A stretch of DNA of 64,000 nucleotides from Thamnidium elegans (Eukaryota > Mucoromycota > Mucoromycetes > Mucorales > Mucoraceae): contig JAIXMG010000001.1 of assembly GCA_025201345.1 (NCBI GenBank), positions 2,542,001-2,606,000 of the forward strand, read 5' to 3'. The notes beneath the pieces were generated by a model. The model was given only the letters and a program-made list of their open reading frames with translations. It was not told the origin of the DNA and did not search any database. A program made the position numbers and the translations under genes. Shown piece by piece: positions 48,481-59,448 of the stretch (positions are counted from its first letter, which is position 1; each line of letters begins with the position of its first letter).

Positions 48481-49840
48481 CTAGAGATTATTGAGCTCAT
48501 CGAGCTCCAGCCCTTCAACGCTTCTGTTAAGGAAGGTAGCGGCAATATTTATGAAATCGATGTCGTAGTAACCGATGTCATAGTTAAAGCAAGGGAATGG
48601 TTCACCAAAAGTAGCTTGTGATAACCCGGGGATACCAATCGCGAGAGAGGACACGGAGTCTCTTCCTTGATGAGACAAGTCGGATCTTACGAGCACGCAA
48701 CGAAGGTTGGTGCAAACAATTGTCCCATGAATCGGCTTAATTTTCTTGTCTGAAACTTGTACAGAGTGTGTGGTTTTACGAAAGCAATAAGCACATGTTT
48801 GCGATGTGTTGTGCTCGTTGATTATTAGAATAGTCGCCTGTCTTGAGTGTTTAATAGCTTCCCATAACCTGCCATGCTTTCTAAAGTCTTTTATATGAGA
48901 ACCAACAGCATATCCTCTATCGCCAACAAAGACGGCTGAAATACTTTTGTCTTTTAAATTCGTTTGTTTTCTTTTTGTTGATAGAATTTTTTATCATAAT
49001 AGAAACTTCGAAGCAATCGTGTGTTCTCGAACAATGGTTGAATTTCATTCTCCAATGATGTACCAGCGGCTTCAGAAAGACGAACACTCGACATATACTC
49101 TTCTGCTTGTACTGCGTTTTGACCTTTTATTTTAAAACGTTTCTTCCGAAGCAAGCTTTTAGAAAAAGATTTTTCGCCACATCTATGGTATATATCATAA
49201 TAACTAATATCAAGAGTTGATGGTGGTACAATAAAGAGCTCGTCGAGTTTTTCATCATCTACATCTATTATCATTGTTAGCTTACATATTACACATGACA
49301 TAAGTAGTTTATAACTAGTTACATACCTTCAATTGTTAAAATTGAGTAGTAATTGTATAGCTTAATATGGCTTTAAAATCTTTTCGTGTTAAATCTACAT
49401 GTTTCATTCCTTTCCTTGCAAAATTCTTTATATTTACGATTTAAAGTTTTTACATCATCAAGAAAAACAGTTCGTTATCCTTCAATGACTTATTGGATTT
49501 ATTGATGTGGTCAAGCATATATACAAATATATTCTCATATATATTTACACGTACCTGATTATCTCACGTGTCTTTATCCCTTTATGGCTAATTCATACAT
49601 ATATTAACTAAATCTTACCGACACTGTCCAGTAATAACTGTGTCTGAGTATTCCTGAGACACGCACGGTTTTTAAACCAGGCAGAAATGTCATACTATGC
49701 GCAAAGTATTGTCCATACCATTTTGCTTCAGTTTTAATGCGTTCAGTATCAAAAAAAAAAGAGCTAAAAATTGAGTCTTTATTTTCTGTAGCAACTTCTT
49801 TGGATATAATTTTTTGATTACTGAAGTCGTAAATATCTAA
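48481..49840 (-). pseudogene. Decayed Fanzor/TnpB-like RNA-guided nuclease gene
   Basis: Several minus-strand coding pieces in different phases lie end to end. 49840 to about 49619 starts LDIYDFSNQKIISKEVATEN and includes KTEAKWYGQYFAHSMTF; it is preceded by an in-frame TGA. About 49518-49440 starts MLDHINKSNKSLKDNELFF and shifts frame. 49301-48954 is an open frame of 115 codons with stop. 48960-48481 is in another phase. The last piece carries the signature: VGDRGYAVGSHIKDFRKHGR, then LIINEHNTSQTCAYC, then a second Cys pair CTNLRC, then GRDSVSSLAIG. The INExNTSxxCxxC...CxxxxC...RD order is that of the RuvC-II Glu, zinc ribbon and RuvC-III Asp of TnpB/Fanzor proteins. The RuvC-I Asp is not found with confidence. 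Frameshifts and stops mean no active protein is expected. Confidence 0.68.
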
Positions 49841-49992
49841 TCAGATGTCGTTATTGATCTTTTTGGAGCAGAATAATTATACTAAAAAATAATCCGGACC
49901 TGTAAAAAAAGAGAAAAAACGTGATACACACGTGACATACTCGTTTTAAGTTATTATTAACTTATATGAAATTTTGGTTTAAAGAATAACAA

Positions 49993-50066
49993 CGGTTTCT
50001 TGGTGTAGTCGGTTATCACGTCTGCTTAACACGCAGACGGTCGCCAGTTCAAGTCTGGCAGAAATC
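49993..50066 (+). tRNA. tRNA-Val (anticodon AAC)
   Basis: The 74-nt sequence folds as a standard cloverleaf. The acceptor is GGTTTCT/AGAAATC with discriminator A, the D arm has AGTCGGTT, the anticodon stem is TCTGC/GCAGA with loop TTAACAC (anticodon AAC), and the T arm is GCCAG-TTCAAGT-CTGGC. There is no intron. A TTTATTTT stretch follows as a Pol III stop. The sequence closely parallels fungal tRNA-Val(AAC). Confidence 0.97.
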
Positions 50067-50934
50067 ATTTATTTTGCATTTTCTCTGAATTTCGTGAGAC
50101 CTTTATCATTTTATTTTTAGTGGCGGTATTTGAAAAGCAAAGGCCAAAAAGAATAGAGCTTATAGAATTGTTTTTTACGTTGTTAATCAATAGATAGTGT
50201 GGTAAAGCGTAAAAATAATATAAAACAGGAACTGGTGCTCACTTTTCTTACTATTACCTTATTATACACTTTTTTACACTTTACCACACTATCTATTGGT
50301 TAACAAAGGTTTGATTCCTCTACTAGGACAACAAGGACGATCCTTGTTAACATTATTTTATCAGAAAGTAGTTTGCGTTACAACGTCTTGCTAATTTTTT
50401 TTGAACAATTTTCAGAGAGATAGCCGCGAAAAATAATAAAGTGCAAAAAAAAAAAAAAAGTCGCGTAAAAGTATCTGTAAACAAAAATACGAACGCAATT
50501 AAACTTAAAATTTATGCATCTAATGTATATATTTCTATCCTGTTAAGCTATGGATTTATCTCTTTTTGATTAGTATTGAATTTAATAAACATACGGCGGA
50601 TCGTTCCAATGTTATTACAACCAAGTCGTGTTTTTAATTATTCATGAGTGGAGTTCTAGAATGTATTTTAACTATCAAGATAATTAGCTTCTAATTTAAA
50701 CACTATACTTTCTGGTACAATGATACTAAGTGTATGTATACATCGTATAAAAATAAGCCCATTAATAATAAAGTAAAAAGTTTGATCAGTCATGCAATGA
50801 ACCAAGAAAGGATCCGATAATTCCTATCAAGTGATGTCACACACATGATGTATACAATTCGCGTGCGTTTAACTTTTCGTTATTTTTTTTTTTTACTCCT
50901 TCACTGTTTGTTCCATCCCATTTTCTTTTTAGCA
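50067..50934. other. Region between tRNA-Val and Trs120
   Basis: It holds the inverted repeat at 50182-50304, a small perfect hairpin near 50330-50350, an A run at about 50445 and the Trs120 promoter region (T run and pyrimidine stretch at 50883-50930). No protein gene is seen. Confidence 0.55.
50182..50304. repeat. 30-bp inverted repeat (hairpin/MITE-like)
   Basis: Arm 50182-50211 and arm 50275-50304 are reverse complements at 28 of 30 positions, and the match extends a few bases at both ends. The core is AATAGATAGTGTGGTAAAG. The loop is 63 nt. It may be a tiny MITE-like element or a structured RNA. Confidence 0.8.
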
Positions 50935-53900
50935 ATGGATTTAGCATTAGATGTTACTTCGAATTGCAGAGTTCGTATTTTACTAGTGCCTGTTTCTCCT
51001 ATTAAAAAGCCTACCTTTTATAAATACGTTGAACTAGTAAAAACCTTTAACGTTGTTCGACTTGGAGACGTTACTCCTGACTTAAAAAAAGGCGCTAGCG
51101 GTAACAATTATTTGCATAACATGTGTAACATAGCAACTGAGTGACATTATTTAGCCATGTTTAGTAGTCAAGTATTTCAAGAAGGGCAAATGCATTTTCA
51201 GTTTGTGACCCATTGGACTCGTGAACACGCCGAGTTAGAGGATTTTCAACCTCATCGTCGTATATTTGGGGCAAGTAATTCTAACAACACGATGGAAATA
51301 CATTATTGATATATGTTTTTTTTTACAAGTAGGTTATTGGGATTATGGATTGCCAAGAATGGAAGGATAAAGATTTAAGTCAAGGATATAAACAGTTTGA
51401 ACAGGATTTGGATAAAGTACATATTCATATTAAAAGAAAGAAAGGGGGGGGTATATTTCTTACCGTACTTATTATTATTATAGTACCCGACAGCAGTTGC
51501 AACTAGATGCTTTGCTTTTGATCCGACCGAAACTCAGGAGGATAATACAAAAGGGCTTATTATGATACCTAACGTTGGAAACATGTCTTTTTACATGAGT
51601 ACGATGATTTGTGATTTTGCGAGTGAAATATTAAGCCAGTTTGCCATATTAGTAAGTTTTCAAAAATAAACAAACAAATAATAATTAGTTTTAGGCAAAT
51701 CGTATAGAAAACCTAGCTGTTCTTGAATCACCTCTACCCACAACGATACACCTACCTCCTCGTAGTAAACCTCCTCTCCATCAACAAATATTTTCTACAC
51801 CACCATTATCTGTATCCCCAACTAATTCAACTAATTCCCTAAAAAGATCTTCATTTCAACATTCTACGCTTACAACTGGAGAAACTGTTAGAACTAAAAA
51901 ACGAACACCTGGTAGAATTAAGAAATTGTTAGGGGATTTTTATTTATTAGCTGGAAGGTTACCCGATGCTGTAAATTAGTAAAGTATTTACGTATACATA
52001 CTTTAACATTTATTAATCGACTCTAGTTATGATCAAGCAATAGAAATGACCAAGATAACATCGGATTTTTTATGGTTAGCGAGTGCAATGGAAGGCTGGA
52101 TATCTGCTACTCTTCTCTTAGAATATTTACAGGAAGATATTGGTGTAAGAGAAACTATACTTGTTATTGTATTTTTTTTTTTTTTTTTTTACTTACCCTC
52201 AATCACAAAATAGCATATTGTATCGAGAAATCCAATTATACCGGACATAAGTATTATAGATGGAGAGGAAGAGCATATTTTTGCCGACACTACCACCACC
52301 ACTACAATCCAAGGTCCGAGATCTACATTAACTGCTATAGTAGAAACATATTCGAAAATAGTTATGAATTATGCTCGAGTAGCCTTAACGGCTAACTTTC
52401 CAGCACCTGATTTAGTTTATGCGGAATCTTGTTTAAAAGTATCTCGAGTGCTTACCACTGCTTATTTAAATAATGGATGGAACGAATCAACAATGGCATT
52501 ACTTGTGCATGGTAAGCTGAGACAAGATGAAAAAGAGAAAAAGTTTAAAAGTGATAGTACACCGTTTTTGTCGATAACGGAACTTGCGTCGTATAAAAAA
52601 AGTGGTTTACCAAGACATGATATAGCGGAATGGGTCACCAAAATATGGGAGATACACATTAGTGAATTGGCTTTATTGGATCAAATCAATATAACAACAT
52701 CTATGGCGCTGGTTTATTCATCTGTTGGTTATTACAGAAAGGCTGCTTGGTTAATGCATGAAAGTGTAGAACGTATGCTGCCATTACTGATACAACACCG
52801 TAGAACTGGATTATCAAAATCAAGCAATAGATTAATTTCAGAAAATCATGATAGTGGCGTATTAGAAATCGTTAAGCGAATATGTGAAGTGTATGGTATT
52901 GGTGAACGCAATGTACACGATGGTGGTGCTTTAGAAGCGATGCAGCGAGAAGATCAAGGTATATTTACGAATATTACGAATAAAAGAAATCCACAAGGAG
53001 CAAAAAGTACATTCGGGTGGCCAGAGCTTCAAATCAATATCTTGAAACAATGCATATCTGTTTCAGATGCTTTGATAGATAATGGATCTCGATTATACTA
53101 TACCACTGTGCTCCTGAAAAATTTATATCGGTATATTCCTAAAGCAGAGCAAATTAGACTGGCTACAACTATTCAAGGTCTGGTAGCTAATAATAACACT
53201 AACAAAAGATCATCCTCATCATCAGAGAAAATTAATTACTGGGGAGTAAATATCGTATCTAGTATTGAGGCCAAAAAACCAATATCTAGAAAGGCTGTAT
53301 ATCTACATCCCATAAAAAACGAAGCAATCGAAAATGCCAAAAAAGATAGTCTAGAGGATGCCGATCCATTTATCTATAACCCATTTGCTAAAAAAGCTGA
53401 CCTTACAGTAAGTCTTTCTTAATGCCATATCATATATATTCTTATCGTTTTTCCCGCCTAGTATAAAATTGTTTTAGTGAAGGATGAGGTATCAGAGTTC
53501 AAAGTAACTCTGGTTAATCCATTCGGATTTGATCTAGAGTTGCAAAACATAATTTTGAGGTAAAAAAAAAAAAAAAACTTAAAGGTAATTTATTGACATT
53601 ATTAATATTATCACTATGCACACAGCACATCCGGAGTCGCATTTGATGCTGTACCTACTGCTCTTACTATACCTGCTAATGCAACAGTATTTGTCCCGTT
53701 AATGGGAACTCCAGAAGAAACCGGAACTTTAATTATTCGTGGTTGTTTAATACAAATAGTAGGTTTTTCAGAACAGGAGTTTCTTATTGAACCACAAGTT
53801 AAAAAATCGCCAGAAGATACGTCTAATGACAATTTCGTTAAAATAAAACATTGGTAAAGGAAAACAGTGTAAAATGTTTACTATACTAATGTTTTCATTT

Positions 53901-55859
53901 AAAATAATAGTGGACTCGACGCTATTAAGTTTAGCAGAAAGAAAGGTAGGGGATATTAACATTGTAAAGGTAGACTTGAGCTAAATATTTTTTTCTTTGA
54001 CAGAAATTACGAGCGATAGTAATGTTTCCAAATTTTATGAGCTTGAAGCTATCGATGATCAACCATTATTAAAAATCAAAAGAACCTCTATGATGCATGG
54101 TGCTGTTATGCTTTACGAAGGGGAAGTGTAAGTATATATTATAATATTCCTAACATCGTTCCATTGATTGTTTTTTTAAATAGAACTCATATAACTATGG
54201 AACTTGAAAACATTGGAAGTATTGCTGTCGATTTTATCACTTTGTCGTTTACAGATTCTACTACTTCTAACCCGCTCGCAATGAATCCAGAGCTCCCTCC
54301 GGAAGAGCAGTATGAAATTGAATTACACACAAAAGGAACTAGAGTATTCTCATGGGAGGGAACTGATGAAAAAGAATCAACAGATTCTATAGGTAAAAAG
54401 GTATGGCTTCCACAAGGCAAGAGCATAACTCTCAAGGTTAATGTTTTTGGAAAAAGAGATTGGTATGCAAATAGGAATTTATTCGTTTTTGAAAACTATG
54501 CTTACCCTCCCCCCTTTTTTTTGTTTAGCCATGGTGGAACAATTCAAATAGATTATGGTTATCTCAACAGAACAGTACCTGAAGTTCAGGATGTAGATTT
54601 GTCAGATCATACTAACGGAATAACCACTACGTTTTACACGCGTCAATTGTATCTTAACGTCATGATTACAGTGTACAGAAATTTAGAACCGTCTAATTGG
54701 GACGTAGCTTATCTAAGACACAGTATACCTGCTCCTAAAGAGGTGCTAGAGCTTGCACTACTCAATATCAGAAATCAAAACGTTCCTATTGAAAATAAGT
54801 GTGTATCTATAATACAAAGCCAACCTGTTGAAGACCTTCTTTTAGTTTCTAGAAATCTGACGTTAGAGGATCAAGAAAAAAACGAGTATTGTCTTGTTAC
54901 ACTTGATATCCGAAATACATGGACCACACCATTTGACGTTGATTTTACGATATTAAATAAGGCAGAAGACGACTCTGAGAACGACAATTTTTTATCTTGT
55001 ATTACTATACAACCTGGATCCACATCAAGGTAAATATATAAATAGACGTTTATCCTAAAACTAATCTTTTCTTGTAGAATTATTTTACCCTTAAAGCGAC
55101 TGTTTTTATCACCCATTATTTTCAGTCAAGAGATTCCTTCTTTTGACCCCAATAAACAATTCGTCGTGTCTCAAGGTCCGAAAATATCTGAAGAGCAACA
55201 GAAAGCTCGTCTTCAAATGTTTTGGTATCGCGAAGAACTTTTACATCGTATCACTGCTAGTTGGTATTGTAGAGCTACGAAGAGATCAGGGGAACTAAAC
55301 CTTAGACCATCTCTGCGATTGAATAGTCTTCAATTAGGAGTTCTAAAGAAGGAAGATATTGAGTTCTTGATCGACCTTAAGGGAGAAAATGCCCAGAAAT
55401 TAAGCCATCGAAGATTTTCATGCGTCTGTAATGAATATGTAACCATGAATATTACTATTAGAAATCGATTTAGTAAGTAAATGTATTAGATTAACCCTAT
55501 TTTTTTTTTACTAAGTATAATGATATAGCCTACCCCGTAAAACTTATATTGAGAGTTCAACCTGTTCAAAGTTACAATGATGGTGTGAAAGAGTACGACC
55601 TTTCTAACAAACTGTTAATAGGAGGCGTTCAGCAAGTGGTATTACCAGAGGTACGATATAAATACATTATGATAACGTCCCGACTAACTTGACCCTCTCT
55701 TATTAGGCTTCCCCATCTACTGGAGTCATTTCTCATTCTTTTCCCATATACTTTTTATCTCGCGGTCAATTCGAAATCCTATATCATGCAGAAGATGTAC
55801 ATACGCGAAAGATATATTGCGATCATGAGTGGGCTATCATAGATGTAGTAGAAAATTAG
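50935..55859 (+). CDS. TRAPP II subunit Trs120/TRAPPC9, 1376 aa
   Basis: Fifteen exons (50935..51100, 51155..51270, 51333..51416, 51484..51651, 51695..51978, 52027..52144, 52214..53407, 53462..53559, 53626..53853, 53911..53945, 54004..54127, 54184..55029, 55078..55472, 55529..55650, 55707..55859) give 1376 residues with consistent phase at every junction. The N-terminal part has ILLVPVSPIKKPTFYKYVELV, HRRIFGVIGIMDCQEW, LPTTIHLPPRSKPP and the helical repeat piece RIKKLLGDFYLLAGRLPDAV. The C-terminal half contains repeated beta-sandwich (Ig/ASPM-like) modules, as in TRAPPC9. Trs120 is specific to TRAPP II, the exchange factor for Ypt31/Rab11 in late-Golgi traffic. The second intron (51271-51332) has a GC donor. 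Confidence 0.93.
51271..51332 (+). other. GC-AG intron in the Trs120 gene
   Basis: The donor is TTTGGG|GCAAGT and the acceptor CAAGTAG. Only the GC site joins RRIFG to VIGIMDCQEW in frame; the nearby GT (GCAA|GTAATT) gives the wrong phase. Confidence 0.78.
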
Positions 55860-56104
55860 TAATGTGAACACTGTCCATATTACATTTAATAGCAATAAAT
55901 AGAAAGTAATATTCTCTTAAACTTGTTTTACATGTCTAAGTCTTCCTTCGTTTTCAAGTTTTTGAGTCTCTATCAATCCAGGCTTTGTTACTTTACACAT
56001 CAACCACGAAGCGTTTTAAACCCAGGTTTGAGTGTGCGGCGTTAGAAACTAGTATAAAGCCTGCTTTTGTACGTACTGCGTCGTCTTTCACTTTATATTC
56101 AAAT

Positions 56105-56688
56105 ATGGAAAAGTTTATTGCCCATCAAATAAAATTAGTAGAAACTGAACGAAAGATTGACGTTGAAGATACTTTAAAGCTATTATCGGCTTATGCTCCA
56201 ATTCAATTACAACGACGCGGTGTTGCGCTTGTTGGTTTGAAAGTGACAGGTTTAAAAGACATTACAAAAAAGATATTATATGATTCAATAACACAATATA
56301 TTTAGGAATGAGAACTGGTTTGGGTGGAAAGAGGTTTTTATTTTTTGACTAGCCAAGAGTTTGTAATATCTAACTGTTTTTTTATGCTAGTTTAATTGAT
56401 CTTGAGTTAGCTAATCCCAATATCTTACCACCTATCTTTCCTACACACAAGATCACGACTGGAGATATTGTCGGTTTAGACGAATACAAGAAAGATAAAC
56501 CTTCAAAGCAGGAAGCACGTTGGTCAGGCGTTGTTCTTCGAGTAAGCGATGCAAAGATTACACTTGCACTTCAAGAAATGGAAGAGGAATTGCCTACTGA
56601 AATTCAGGAACGCTGTCAAATGTAAAAAAAAAAAGTGTACTTTTACCATATATATTTATGTCTAACTCTAACGCGTTATTTTTTTTTC

Positions 56689-56719
<31 letters not shown>

Positions 56720-57743
56720 AGAGTTAAACTTGCCAACAGTATCACATATGAAAGGTAAATCAATTGACTTCTCCCTTTTTTTCGTCAGCTTTTTTTTAAA
56801 GAATTATATAGAATGTTGAAAGGATTAGAGAAACTTCAAAAAAAGAGCGAGGAAGGTGGATCTAACTTGATTAATGTGTTGTTAGGTCAATCAGATTTAT
56901 CTACACCTCAAATTATGGATGATATTACATTTTTCGATGAGACGTTGAATGCGTCTCAAAAAGAAGCTGTTCGATTTGCACTTGGATCTCCCGAAGTTTC
57001 ATTGATCCATGGTCCTCCAGGCGTAAGAAAACAAACTAGAGCAAAAAAAAAATATTACTAAACCTTGATATTATAGACTGGTAAAACATATACATTGGTA
57101 GAAATCATTAGACAATTATCAGTGAATCAAAACAAGCGTGTTCTTGTATGTGGACCATCAAATATATCTGTTGGTAAATGCGATTAAAATATATATGATG
57201 TATGGGGGAGTTTTTTTTTAAAATATCAAAATTTAGATAATTTGGTGGAAAGACTTGCTAAACATCGACTTAATATTGTTCGTATTGGTCATCCTGCTCG
57301 AGTATTACCCTCTGTTGTTGATCATACACTCGATGTAATTACACGTACTTGTGATTCAGGTCAAATCGTATCGGACGTAAGAAAAGAAATGGATGAAACG
57401 TTATCTAAAATCAAAAAATCCAAGAATCGATCAGAAAGAAGAGCAATGTATGGATTAGTAAAGGATCTTCGTAAAGATTATAGGGTTAGAGAAAAAAAAG
57501 TAGTAGATGAAATTTTAACGGGTGCTCAAGTCACTATTTCTACTTTGAATGGGTAATTTTGGTGTACATCGTTAGTAACCAATATAATTTTTTTAACAGT
57601 GTTTTATTAGTTCTGGAAGTAGAAATATGTGGAACCGTGAGTTTGATGTGGTAATTATTGACGAAGCAACACAAGCATTGGAAGCAGAATGCTGGATTGC
57701 TCTATTGAAGGCAAAGAAAGCTATTTTGGTACATATTTCACAC

Positions 57744-57777
<34 letters not shown>

Positions 57778-58703
57778 GAGCTGTTCTGATGTTACATATT
57801 AGGCTGGTGATCATTTACAGTTACCACCCACAATTAAGACACCTATCAAAATCGGTAAAAAGCCATTGAAAAAAGGCGGCTTGTCTACGGATACGGATCT
57901 GTCTACTACATTATTCGATAGATTGTTAAGCATGTATGGTGACAGGGTAAAACGAATGTTGATGGTGCAATACCGTATGCATCAAAAGATCATGGAGTTC
58001 AGTTCAAAAGAATTATACGATAATAAGCTTGTAGCGGATAAAAGTGTAGCAGAGCATGTGTTGGCAGATCTTCCAAATGTTAACAGTTCAGAAAACACCG
58101 ATGTTCCACTTGTTATGATGGATACAAGTGACACAGGTTTGGGTCACGAAATGGTAGATGACGCACAAGAAGAACAGAGTAAGGCAAACGAACTTGAGGT
58201 AGAATTAGCTGTGTGTCATATTCGGGCCCTGTTAGAAGATGGCCTGGAGCAAGAACAAATTGGAGTAATTACACCATATGCTTTACAAGTGTCGAAATTA
58301 AAAAGAGATATTCGTGAGCACTGGCCCAATATTGAAATCGGTACAGTGGACGGATTCCAAGGGCGCGAGAAAGAAGCTATTTTGTTATCTTTGGTCCGAT
58401 CAAATGATATCGGAGAAGTTGGATTTCTTGCGGAGAAGAGAAGACTGAACGGTAATAACATATATGCTTACATTCTTGACCTTCTTTTTTTTAATTTCTT
58501 TTTTTGTTGTTGTTGTTGTTATAGTGGCAATGACAAGAGCCAAGAGGCATTTGTGCGTTATATGTGACTCAGAAACCTTATTGGGAATGAAGGGTGGCTC
58601 ACAAGCTGTTACGCGTTTTGACGGTGGGTTTTTGAAAAGATGGATGGAGTACTTGAGTGATGAATCAGATTTGAGGTTTAGTGAATTTGTTACTTCCATG
58701 TAG
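56105..58703 (+). CDS. Superfamily 1 helicase, Hcs1/IGHMBP2 (SMUBP-2) type, 668 aa
   Basis: Ten exons (56105..56249, 56306..56333, 56391..56621, 56722..56754, 56812..57022, 57077..57173, 57237..57552, 57611..57728, 57803..58451, 58525..58703) give 668 residues, close to yeast Hcs1 (683 aa). Domain 1B begins [20 protein letters not shown]. Motifs are GPPGTGKT (Walker A, split by intron 5), [23 protein letters not shown] (Walker B), [41 protein letters not shown] and [10 protein letters not shown]. This is a 5'-3' ATP-dependent DNA/RNA helicase of the UPF1-like clade. The R3H and AN1 domains of vertebrate IGHMBP2 are absent. The first ATG in this frame is at 56105; the same frame is open further 5' without an ATG (back to about 55985). 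Confidence 0.94.
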
Positions 58704-59448
58704 TAATAATAATAATATATATATATATATAAAACCGTTGTACATATAATTAAATATGCACGCAATTAATTAAATCATCCCATTAAGAAAATAAGTACAG
58801 TGTTGAACACCAAGAGTAGCTTTTGTGTATCTCCATGGGAAAATTTATTTAATGATTCGTTAAATACCTAAACTAGGTACCATGGATTCTTTTTCCTATA
58901 AAAAGATGAGATCGATCGTGACTTTAGATTACTGCGTATTCATTTTATCTCTTTCCCAGTTCTCGGACTTTTTGTTATTTCAGTTTTACTTTTTTTTTTT
59001 CGTACTACGCTGTAAACCTTAAAAAACTAAGTAATTAATTGCTAAAACTTTTCTTACAGTCTTCCCAGACTAAAAAAGATTAATAATACACCCATTTTCT
59101 TTTATTTTATTTTTTTCAATTTGTAAATGCTTCAAAATGTCCCAATTAAAAAATAATAATTGCTCCAGTAAAATTATCCTTTTATGTCTTTCTTTGATTT
59201 CGAATTAATGTGTGACAAAGGCACAAAAAAAAAGTTTGTTTAATTACCGACATAAAAATAGCTCGACAGTAAAAAAATGCTAACAAAGCTCAGATGTTAT
59301 ATGTGAAATTGATTTATTACATTTTAATTAAAATAAACACATTACTATATTAAGAATAGAATATAAATAAAAAGGAGCGAAAAAGAATGATTAGTATACT
59401 TTGTAAATAGGGTTAAATATGGATATTATAGAAAGGGGGGGGGGAGGT
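58704..59448. other. Intergenic region between convergent genes
   Basis: A (TAA)n/(TA)n tract at 58704-58730 follows the helicase stop. The rest is A/T-rich with no coding signal; a G run at about 59437-59446 lies just before the 3' end of the next gene. Confidence 0.55.
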
